From Reticulitermes speratus (Eukaryota; Arthropoda; Insecta; Blattodea; Rhinotermitidae), in NCBI GenBank assembly GCA_021186555.1, contig JAJKFL010000006.1, positions 27,773,478 to 27,837,477 of the forward strand: DNA of 64,000 nt, given 5' to 3'. Numbering within the stretch: the stretch's first letter is position 1; each line of letters starts with the position of its first letter. The notes below the pieces were generated by a model that saw only the letters and a program-made list of their open reading frames with translations, ran no database searches and was not told where the DNA came from. A program made the translations under genes and the position numbers. Positions 8,832-20,800 of the stretch are shown one piece after another.

Positions 8832-11800
8832 CTGTAAAAGAAATTCAGCAGGTGATAGCACACTCACGTAAAACATCACCAATATTGGAATGTGCTATTC
8901 ATTTAGCTGCTTATCAACTATGATAATTACAAGCAGCTATGTAGGACATAGGTCCTTTACAAAATATTTTACATGGTCAAAGTTTTTTGGTCATGAATGT
9001 TAAGAATTCAAGGTAATGAAATACAAGGGGAACAGTCATTCCTGTTCTGAAAATATCCACTACCTACGAATTCATTCTATTCTGGCTTTGCTGCTTTATT
9101 TATTTTTTATTTTAGGTGTGCATACTGATCCTGTGACTTAATCTTGGGTTATCTGAAACTTATTCAGCCCACTAAGCTATTACAATGGCTTCAAAAGACC
9201 CAAACATGAGTAAACAAGGTAACGCTGGCAAGAGGAAACATGTAACATTAACAATTCCTCAGAAACGTGCAATAATTAGGAGGCTTAAAGGTGGTGAAAG
9301 CTGAACAGAGGTTATGACTTCATACAACACTGGGCCATAAACTATCTATGATATAAGGAAATGGAAGGACCAATTACAATCGTATGACAATAGAAAAGGC
9401 TTAGTCTTTGTATTATAAACTAAAAATAACTGGCAAGTGCACATTCTGCAAGGGCAGTAACAAAAAAAAATACAAGTAAGAACTTAGGTCAGTATAGGTA
9501 AAGGTAAAGGTAAAGGTAAAGCAATCCCATTACAGGCCTTGGCAGGCCCTTAGGGCTCCAGGAGGTCGAGGTTCCCAGGTTTTTAGACAATCGGCACATG
9601 AAGGTGGTAAGGTTGTCAGCCCTACGCACCGGCCGCCTTTACCCCCCAGGAAAGATTCCTGGTACTCATTTCTGTTAGAGGCTGAGTCGACCTCAGGGCC
9701 ATAGTGCGACCGAAACGATTATGTCAGTGAAAAAATCCAGTGACACCATCAGGAATCGAACCCGCGACGTTCCGGTTTGTAGCGCAGTGCCTCAACCAAC
9801 TGCGCCACCGTGTGCCCCAGGTCAGTATAGGTACTGTCTGATAAACCAGAATATTTGATAATCCGGCACCTGTCCGGTAGTGGATGCCAGATTAAAATAA
9901 TTCTACTATACCTCCTCAAATTTCCAAGCAATCTTCTAACTTCAGAGCGGTATATATAAAATGCACAAAAAAACTGGAGGAAATCAAATATGGAGGAGCA
10001 TCGGAACAACGATGTCTTGTGAGATTTGATGTTCTCATGGTGGTGCCTAAAAAGGCTGCTTTTTCTGGGATGTAGCTTGGTAGACAGGTACCTATGGTTT
10101 GAAGAAGTATGCTGCCTCCATATTCAGGGCACTCTTATACCCTGCAGATGGATGTACCATGTTCTTCTGAGACACTGGTGTCTGTCTACCTAGCTACACA
10201 ACATCACATTCCAGAAGAAGGAATTTTCAACAATGGTTTTGTTTATAAGAAGGCCAGTACAACCAGCTGTTAATAATCCTGGCTCACAACACTCTGCTGT
10301 GTGACTAATTTTATTCTCATTCTGTGTGGTGGTAGAAAACACCTGCCACATTACTCCCGAGTTTGATATGAAAACTCAACTCACAAAATTAGAAGGTACA
10401 GCACAGCCCTGCATTCTCATTACCAATGAGCCCAAGATATTTTACTCACCCGCTGGTTGAAGGCACGTGGACACACAGCACAGGCATAAGGTTTCTCCCC
10501 TGTGTGAATGCGTTCATGTTTGCGTAGTGTGCCGCCATCAGCAAATGCCTTCCAACAAAAACGGCATCCATAAGGACGCTCACCAGTGTGGATACGTGCA
10601 TGGATCTGTTGACTGCTGCGTGATCCAAAGGTCTTCCCACATTCAGCACATGAAAACTGACGTGCTGATGGTTCTTTGTTGTGGCTGTGACGATGGTTTA
10701 TAAGTGCACGTCCATCAGGGAATTCCAAACCACATTCATCACAAGATACTGCTTTATCTCTATGAGAAACCATGTGTCTGTGAACAAACACACAAAGCAT
10801 TTATGAACAGGTCTGTAAAATATTTAAGAAGTACATTAACATTCTTGTCTCAAGACATAATAGTGAGGAACCACAAAGGTCACGCCTCATGAAAAGCCCA
10901 CTTGTCTGACCCTTTGGTTAGTAGGGGATTTACCGTCTGCCAACCTCACTATTTTCTTTTAATTCAATGAGGTAAACATGGCTGAGAGGAAAAACGGTGT
11001 GCACTAAATTACAGCAAATACAGTACTCAGTGCTTGAATCAGGCCAGGGTGGAGTGAAATGCCACATAAAAATCCTATGTCACCTGGCTTCAAATCATCC
11101 TGTCACCACTGCAATCATTTAAACTAGATATCTCTCACACCAATAGAACAACAGATTTTTTAACCCCAGAAATGATCACAAGAAGTAACAATGAAAAATA
11201 AGGAGTTGATCTCCATTACTGTTTCAGTTTTCTGTTTATACAGTAAAGGCAGAAGATACTTTAAAGGCATGTCACTGTAGTTACAACCCCTTGTGATGTC
11301 AACAAGCAAAGGGAGTGGTGATTCAGTTCCACACATTCTTATCCTTGGCACTGTATATACATGGATGGTTAGCTCCATGCACGGATCACTTAACTCCAGA
11401 GGCAAGACCCCCTGGTAGCCAAAGGATGGGAGACTGAATGGAATCCACAGTTGGGCTAGTGGAGAGGCCCATACAGAGAACTGAACACCCATCATTTGGC
11501 CTGTATCTAGTCACTTCACTGATTCAGCTATCCAGCCCCAGTTTTTGTAGTGGTTTTATCAGAAGCTCTTCAGAAATTACAGTACAACCCTGTTAAGAAG
11601 TCTTTCAAGGGACCAGAGGATTAGGGACTCCTTAAGCGGGAAGACTTATTAAGAGAGAAGCTTATTAAAAGCAGTAGGATTTCGGGACTTTAAAAACAGA
11701 CTTCTTACAGGGGAAAACTTCTTATGCGGGGACTTCTTATCCAGGTTCTACTGTATCCTTTCTTCTCTCTACTTCACATGATGCAATGCACAGTACAAGC

Positions 11801-14800
11801 CAGTGTGAGACTGTACATTCAAAGCATGCACACACACTAACTGTGTGGTTTCAAGTCCATCAGACACGATGTCAGAAAAACATTACATTCTGATCTGAAG
11901 TTTTCATGGCTATACATACTGCAAGCCTTTTCAGGCCATTAGCCATATGAATGTGGTGTTCATATCCAGTTACAAAGACTGTCTATGTCTCCAACATCAG
12001 GGACTGACGTGATGAGTGACACAACTGCATATACATATTTACACCCGAAATATGCTCTTGGAGTTCAGTGTTCTGTTCCCAGCCAGGATTTGCTGGAGTT
12101 CAATGGGGCTGAGTCAGGCAGTGTCATCACAGTCCATGCTAAACCAGGCCATATTTAACTACTATTTACTATAATTTTCTTAATTTTAACTAGAAGTTAT
12201 GTTTCATAAATAGGTTTAATGGTGGCAAATCCTGATCTGGAGGTCAGGTCCAGTGGAATGGTACGATGCCGCATTGTGTACCCTTCCACTAGACCTGGCC
12301 TCTGGCCTGACCCCAAGGAATGAGACTACATCAACCTAAGGGCCAACAGAGTAGGAATCTGAAGATTCATGTCTTCTGGAATGTTACAATGTATGGGTGG
12401 GTACACAGATCCTAATGTTTCATAGGACAGTAGCGCCTTCAAAAGGTTGGGAACTATTTACGCAGCAACACAGCTTAACGTCCCAGAAGACTTGATCCAT
12501 CAGCAACACTGCTGTAAGAACCTCACATCTTGCGGGGTAGGAATTTCTTCACATTCTCTCCACCTGAAGCTTCAAAGAGAACCAGCTTCAAAAGTTTTGT
12601 GATTCTGGGCATGTTCACAAAGAAATTGCAAAAAACAACTATAAGCTTTGTCATATCTGTCTATTTGTCTGAAAGAAACAACTCAACTCTCACTACACAT
12701 AAATGTGTGAAATTCTAAATTTGGGATTTGTCCTAGAATATGTCAACACACACCAACTACCATTAAAATTGGACAATAATAATAGATACTTTACAGGAAT
12801 GCATACACATACTTATGACTATTTTGTGTGCTAAGGTCACCATTATTATTACTGTTACTATGGCCACTTGGGTTACTAAAGTTATGCACAGGCCTAGGCA
12901 GAATAACAGAGAAAATGTGCTGGCAGTGTTATGCTGTGCACGAATTAACTGAAATAGTTATATTAAAAGATAAGCCAATGGATAAGTCCAAATGCACACC
13001 CTTAAACATCCTATATGTCTCCTCATATGTTATTAGTTTCATATTACACAGGAGACGTAATTCTCTAACTCAATGGAACAGAGCGCTTCTTCAGAAGCTG
13101 ATAGGTCCCCAGCTAGTGAAGAAATTCACGAAACTTTATAAAAGCCAAAGGTTCATTACCCTGACAATTCCTTGGCAATGGTTTATGCCCATTCTGATAA
13201 ACTTCACAATTAAATTTTTGAATGTGGCCACGTTTACTACCTAACATCATTATTATTACCATTTTCATGTACAGTCTCATTCAAAATTGTAAGTTTGAAA
13301 AGAGTTTCTCTAATTTTTCAATCAAATCTCCTAACAGAATTTTCACATGCTACTTATGGATATGATCAAATACTGTCCTTTGTACCACCACTTTTATCCT
13401 CACCTGGGGCAAATGTAATTCTTTCTCAGTGCAATTATTCTCTAATTTGCAGAGCAAAGTGGAATACCTGTGCCCATTTCATGCTGTTGTTATATGTGAA
13501 ATCCTTGAATTTGAGAAATCAAATAACAGAAAGCCTATTTATGTGTAACTTCCAATAATCTGAAGTGTCTACTAAGAAGTTGTATAAACTTTCTCCTCTT
13601 GCTATATTGGTGAAGCAGAAGACAAATCAATGTACACTGGAAGTGAGACTGGCATGAGAAAAATCTGTGTAACTATGTTGTTTTCACTATTTTGGTGCAG
13701 CTTTGTATCACGACTGTTATGGTGTGACAGCAAGACAAGACAGAGGATAACTGTGATCTATGAAATTTCTGAAATGGTTTTCAGTCACATGAAAGGTAGA
13801 AGGATCACTTTAGGCCAATTCAAAGTTAGCAGAATGGTTCTGGGCCACCTGAAAATGGTTTGCATCACATAAAATCAGTAGGATGGTTTTTGGGCCTCCT
13901 AATAAGAAGCAACATGGCACCCCACCCAACTTTCAACACTGATTATTTCATGAAACAATGATGACGCTTACCTTTTAAGACGTGCACGACTATGAAAGCG
14001 TTTCCCACACTTGTGGCAGGAAAAGCTGCGTTCAGCTAAGTGGACCCACGCATGTTTCTGGAGGGAGCGGCGATCTTTACAAGTTTTACCACAGAGTGTG
14101 CAGGCATTGGGTGGGATGTTACGGGCATGCCGTCGGCGCACGTGTGCAGCAACAGCCGGTGCATCCAAAAAACACTCGCCGCACAGCATGCAGCGATGTG
14201 GTTGATAGCGTGCATGTGTTTCAACATGCGCCAAAAGGTCACTCTGCCCAGGAAAGTTCTGACCACACACCTGACACACGTGTGTTGCCATACTACTGTT
14301 TGGCTCAAACTTGACATGGATTCTGTACCAAAAATAACACCCCTTTCTTAAAATTTAGAAATCAAAGGTAACATTTATAAACATAAATTTCCCTCTGCTA
14401 TATCACAATTGATACAAAATGAAATGGAGTAACAGGGAACCAGAGAAAGTGGTACACCAAGCAACTCCACACTGTGTACTCTTCATACAATATTGTTAAC
14501 ATGGTTAAACCAAGGAGCCTGACAAGGACAGGAAATGCAGCATGCAGCAGAAAACAGAAAGGAATATATTTTGATTACAATGCCTTGAAGGATGGTCAAG
14601 TTATATGTGAGAGAATATATTAAACAGTGGATCTTACAGAAATAAACTTCATGCAAACTGAACTGGTTCAGGATAGTGTCCAATGCAAGCTTTTGTTATG
14701 AATGACATGAAAATTCGGAATCCTTATCAATAAAAGCTTCTTGCTCAGCTACAGAACTACCAACTGCTCACGAAAGACCATGTACCATGGAGTTAGAATG

Positions 14801-17800
14801 CAACATAATTTAGAATGTAAACAAACTAAACTGCTCAAGATATAGTTCAGTGAAAGGTTTCTCTCTGCTGATGTCAATAAAACTGTTGGGAGTCCAAAGA
14901 CAGGGACTTCACCTGTCAACTGCTCAGGGAATATTATAGGCTATGCCATGATGTGTATTGTTTCAACCATGTCTAATGCACACAAAGCAGAACAATTAAG
15001 GCATGGCTAGCTCAGTGAGCATTAGAGGATTTACAGCTTGAGGGTTAAAGCTGCATGCATGGTTGAATGAAGCAAAATCAAAAAGGTGAGATGAGACAAC
15101 TTAAAGTCATCAATGAATAGGAAATCTTGTATCATGCTACCAAAGCAGGATCCATAAGTAAAAATGCAATCTAGGCATTTTTCTGAAGTTCTGATCAGAC
15201 TGAGTTTTTATCTACATAGAGACTGGCGATAAAACACCCAATACCTACCACTTCTGCACATTTCTGTATACCCATATTCAGTACTTACCACGATCACTTC
15301 TAATGTTCTGTTCCCTTGCAAACACTTTGTGAGCACTTCTAATGGCAAGTACATGGTTAACAAATGGTTTTTGATACTACACCTGTACAGTTCCTTGGAA
15401 AAAATTCTGAGAGATCCCAATGGATGGCAGAAGCTACCAGGGCATCTTTTTGCAAATGTATTTGTAAACTTATAATACTGTGCACACAGTCAGAAAAGAT
15501 ATCAGACTGACTACAGCCCACAAAGGTTACAAACGCCATTTCTAAAATACCGTCTTGCAGCTTACATCAGAATAAGAACTATGCAGGAAAAGTCATGAAG
15601 AAATAATGGATATTCAGTCTTTTGATTATATGAAAATCATTCAAAATTGTAAAAGTTCAAAGCCTACAACCATTTCTATAATAAGACACAATAGTGAAAA
15701 TAAAGAAGAGGTCAGCATTTGGGAGAGGTACAGAAGGATCCTAGTGAACAGCAGATTAACAATAATTTAACTACTTTTCAAGCATTGTGCAACTAACAGG
15801 GGTAAAAATAGACCATCAAGATATACACAATTAGTTTGCCCTTTGTTTTGTTTTATTATACCTCCTACACGTGTAGATCATATTGTATCACCTTCAGGGA
15901 GAAACCATTAATAAATACAAATATACATTGTAGATAATGCATTACACAGGATGTCATTATTATAAAATCTATATAATAAAATCTGCTTAAAATGTATTAA
16001 ATTCATATACAAGTTGTTTTACTTATCTCTGTTGTATTACCTTATACAGTTTCACCTGCTAGTAATACAAAACCGTAAGTAAAAAGAACTTTTATATGGA
16101 CATACAGCTGAGGTCTAGAATGTTTGAAGCTTTTAATTCCATGTTCCTTATATGTCTTCATGGTAGGGGCAGCAAAAGGAAAAACCTTGAAGTTCATTTA
16201 CCATCTTTACTTGAACAATGTCCTAACTGGGTAAGAGTCCAAGTTTGTATTTTACCATAAGCATAAATGGGCTAGTCTTCAAATAAATGTAACTGTACTT
16301 AAATTTAAGTGTGTTACAAAGTTTAGACATGCTAAACAGTATTTCAGTATTGTACTTTCAGCAAGGTAGAGAATTAATTACAGAGAATATTTCAATCAAA
16401 TATTTTAACCAAGTACCATATTATGCACATACTTTCCCCCACTGTGGCTGAGGATACTCATCTTCTATCCCTGCATAATTCAATCTTTATTTTAGCAGAA
16501 AGTGCTTTCATCAATGGACTTTTGAATAAGCAACAGTGCATGCAAAGGTCTGTGTGCGCACACATGCATGTACACATGACCCTAAACTTTCACATCAAAC
16601 ACACATCCTGAGTGACTGAGCCATTGGTCACAGCCTGTAAGGTGTACACTACATAAAGGAACAGCAGATAACACTGTTGTTCACTTCTAGCCACATCCAC
16701 AAAACATTATGCACCACCCACATGTCTATATCTATACAGAACAGTTTGGCTCTGGCAAAGGAGAGTTTGAGAAAATTTGGAAGAAGATACCCATTATAAC
16801 TCATTCAGTACATCATATTTTTAATGTCTGTCCAACATGGTCTAAAACAGACACAACAAGCCCTCGTGTCTGTTTCAAGTTAAAAACTATATGTAGCATT
16901 ATGCCGAGAGATGGTTATAGCTCATGTGACACTAACATATTCACAATAACATGAAACATATCTGACAAATGTCTCCAAGCTAAAACTTTATTCTGGAACT
17001 AAATGAGCTAGGAAGTGTAGGCACAGCATAATTATGCCCCATTTGCTACTCTAAAAATCTGACACTTCAGACAGTTTGCATTTTAACCACATCCTAGCAA
17101 TCTGAGCAAGATCTGACTTTTGCAAGAGGACACAGCATGGAAGTGAATGCACATGTGCACACAGCGGGGATGCAAATACACATGCAGGCAGAATCCACAA
17201 AGCAAATATGTGCTGGGGAAATGCATGTAGGTCTTCAGGTAATGCAGCCATTACAATTGTTCCATCTAAATGAAAACAGAAATGGCTCAATGCTTTCCGT
17301 GAAATTTTCCAGTATCACAACTCGTGAAAATCTGTTCATCTATTCTAAAGGTTTTATAGGTATGGATAGACAGACTGAGAGAGAGAGAATTTAACAGGCA
17401 CTTTACGGGGATGTGGATGAGCCTAAAAATCGAAATCAAAGAATGTGTGAATTGTCTGAATAAACAGAGCGACAAAAAATGTCGTAAAGTACTGATCAGG
17501 ACTTCACTTTATCATGTCATAATCTGGGGGTGCGGTGAGTGGGAGAGGAAAAGCCTAGTGTCATGAGCCCAGGTCCCAAACAATGTGTCACTGCTGGATA
17601 TCAATTGTTATAGAATATATTTAGGCGTGAGTGAATAAAATAAAACAATGACAAATCTACGAGTTTTCAAGTGGTTAATACAACCATTTGTCTTACCCCC
17701 TGTCAGCAATTTTTAAATTGCCTTTATTTTCTAATTCAGCTGTTCGTAATCAGCCTGTTCACTCATTCCATGGTAGAGACTCATTCTGAAAATGCGAGTT

Positions 17801-20800
17801 ACTCAGCTGTTCAAAAAATTCTCTGTGTTTATGAAATTCTTTTAAGTGTGTTATTTAACAACATTGTAAACTACTAAGATTATGTAGTGACAGTGATAGA
17901 TGAACAAAGAAGTGTGCAACATTAGTGGAATTACACTAAAAGGCAAAAACCGAAGTACTCAGAGAAATCTGTCCCCAGCGCCACTTTGTCCACCACAAGT
18001 TCCACAGGAATTGGCCTGGGATTGTACCCAAACCTCCACAACGACACGGCAGTAACTGCCTGAGCCACTGCATAGCTTTTTAATTTCTTTTTAGAAATCT
18101 GGATGTTAGTTACTAGATGCATGCACAAATTTTCCAAAAATCTAAGAGCCTGCCCAAAGTTCTAGGTGCCAGAAGGGTGACATGAAGCAAGTTCCTTAAT
18201 GAGGACCCACAAATAGAGGTGTCACTGTACAAAATTTAGTTGGCCAGGTGACCTGGCACCCGGGATTTGTGCACCCCTGAATTACTATGTTCACAAAGTT
18301 CCTATTCTGAACCAGTTCAATCCAACTGATACCCTATGTATATAAGATTAGCTGAAATACTACCCTCCTAAGTAGCATCTTCCCCTATGGTTTTCTGACC
18401 ATCCTAACAACAGGCAAATAGCAAACATTTAACAGTTCCTTGTCATGTAACCTTCTCTATCTTCCTGTTAGTTTCTTAGGTTGAAAAATATTCTCCTTAA
18501 CACTCTGTTCTACAAAATCCTGAGAGACCAAATTTCACACCAATATAAGACAAAGTGTAAAATTATAGTTTTATGTGTTTTTAAGCTTTAGGTTTTTAAA
18601 CAGGAGAAGAGTTCAGTTATATATAAGTGGTAACAATAAACGCAGGATCCATCAGTCACCTGTACTGAACATTTTAACAAAAATGGAGAATATACCGTAT
18701 TTACCCGAATCCAAGACGACTCTAAGCTAAGATGACCCCCCAAATAAAGCATATCTGTCAAGGGAAAATGTATTTATCCAAATCTAAGACGACCTCCCAA
18801 AAATAAAAGTCTGCTAAGAAAAAATATTTTACTATTAATTTCATACACTTAATACACAAAGCATGTCAGATTCTATCTGCCTTTACCAATCAGTGTCACT
18901 GTCTCCATCTTCACAGGCAGTGTCTTCATCTTTCTCACACTCACTCCTAACATCCCCCTCCTCTTCAATGTCATTCCACAATATATCATCATTGGTGCCC
19001 TCCACTTTTAACCTTAAACTTAAAACCCTTCACAGTCACTTCTGGTGAGCTGTGCTGCCATACCGTTATGATCCATGTTGACTAATACATTTATGTTTCT
19101 TGGTTTATACACTTACTTGAACCCATGAAGAAGATTCACAGTTTTCTCCACAGATGGTGTTACTGGTGTTAAGAATTTTAAATACATGTTTTCTGAATTT
19201 CTGTGTTGTGTCTGTGGTCTGATCAGTCCGAGTTAATGGCTTTTTTTTATGTTTTTTAATTTGTAAATTCATCTAGGTTTTATTTTATAGAGTCTTGTAG
19301 TTAATTTTTAATTTATCAATAGCCATTTTGCTGTTACTACACTTGGACTAGATCTGTTCTCAGGAGCATATCTTAACAAGTTTATTGTTTCTATACTGCA
19401 AAGTGACTGACAATAGCTTGATCTAAGGGGTTGACCAAATTAGGTGCTTCTTTGTCTGAGTAGTGGAAATGGATAAAGTACCAAAAAACAAGACTGTGTT
19501 ACTTCACTTGTGCTCTGTTCTCTCTTTTGTTTATACAAGATGATTTGGCAATGAGTGGGCTTGGTTTGGCTCCACATGGTCTGGTTCAGAGAGATCTGGT
19601 TTGGTGCTTCATATATGAATTTAAGACGACCTCACATATTTAAGCGCCAAATTTAAGGAAAAAACCTTGTCTTGCATTCGGGTAAATACGGTATGTGTAT
19701 CATGTTAGAAAGTAATTGTGTGGAACTGCCAGTCTGGGAATACACTTGTTAGGGACTAACAAACCATACTGACCTGCGGTGACGTTTGAGAAGATCCTGT
19801 CGATGGAAACCAAGGCCACAAGTCTCACAGTGGAACTCTCCAAACCGATCATCGCCTGTATATGGACCAGAAGCGTCAGGCTCATCTCGACTTCTTCCAG
19901 CATGCTTCATGCGTGAATGCTCCTTCAGCAGCCCGATATCCCAGAACATCTCCCCACACGTATTGCATTCGAATGGGCTGTCTCCAGCATGCACCCTTGC
20001 ATGTGAAGCAAGTGCCTTCTCACGTGCAAAACCGACACCACAGTGCTGACAAACATATGGACGACTTTCGTCAATGACAGGCCAGCGAGGCATGGCAGGT
20101 TCTTGTGGCTCCATGCTAGGAGTAAAAGTGGGAGGTGGCTGAGACAGTAATTTCATATCTTCATCTACATAACTATAACTTCCACCACTACTGTTCCCAA
20201 GCTTTTTACGAGATGAACTATTACTGTAGTTGGACCTTTTGAAATCTTTAAAGTTGGGGCCATCACTCTCTTCCATATAGGTACTACTCTGGGTTGAAGT
20301 AGTAATATTCTTCCGTTTCTTTGGTGCTGCTGACTGCACTTTCTTCCTCCTCCCTTTCATCGAAACAGTATTGTTATGATCATGTGAGTTACTTGTTGGA
20401 ACATCTTCCTCATCATCATCGCTACCAAGATGTCCAGGAGCATATGCATGGATTTTCATATGGCTAATAAGGTCACATCTGCGACGATATCGAGCTCCAC
20501 AAAGGTTGCAGCCATGTGGACGATCTGTCTGGTGGGCCAACATATGGGTCATTAGATTTGCTTTTTTACGAAAACGTCGACTGCAGAAATCACAAGGATA
20601 TGGGCGCATTGTTGTGTAAGCATCTTGATCTTGTGGTAATGGTATCTCAACCTCATCTGGTTCTGTTGTGGGGTTGCATGACACCTTCAGTTCAATCAAG
20701 TGCTGACTGTATGAAAACAAGTAAAAAAAAGTTACAATAAAGCATTACAAAACCTTGGAAACCTACATAAACTTTCTGTGACACAAATTTTCTTTATCCT

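Larger units (their letters stand above)
8832..10449. other. Zinc-finger gene intron: nested Tigger, SINE and foldback remnants
   Basis: This intron holds a pogo/Tigger-like transposase 5' fragment (about 9,185-9,405), a SINE of family A with perfect 15-bp target duplications (9,498-9,818), a Tigger-like terminal sequence just after it (about 9,834-9,900, containing GATAATCCGGCACC) and a foldback element (10,062-10,219). I see no additional exon. Confidence 0.7.
10778..13971. other. Zinc-finger gene intron: repeats, no exon seen
   Basis: Recognisable contents are a decayed SINE of the B type on the minus strand (about 11,270-11,535), a pogo-type MITE at 11,578-11,755, a foldback element at 12,364-12,498 and a copy of a LINE-derived repeat around 13,045-13,215 (motifs CAGAAGCTGATAGGTCCCCAGC and CAAAGGTTCATTACC). 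Otherwise AT-rich sequence in which I see nothing. Confidence 0.55.
14323..19773. other. Zinc-finger gene intron with SINE and pogo-like relics
   Basis: Apart from the SINE at 17,930-18,085, the repeat at 18,155-18,285 and the pogo-like relic at 18,695-19,691, this 5.4-kb intron is AT-rich. I see no coding exon or structured repeat from 14,323 to about 17,900. Confidence 0.5.

Noticed and set aside
9749..9820. Possible tRNA gene (A and B boxes at good spacing)
   Set aside because: It is the head of a SINE: a 250-bp body and target duplications follow, the acceptor stem does not pair, and two more copies exist.
10467..10703. Plus-strand open frames opposite zinc-finger exons (also near 13,982-14,314 and 19,786-20,740)
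   Set aside because: They are antisense shadows of the C2H2 exons; the repeated Cys/His codons read backwards give Thr/Met/Cys-rich nonsense without domains.
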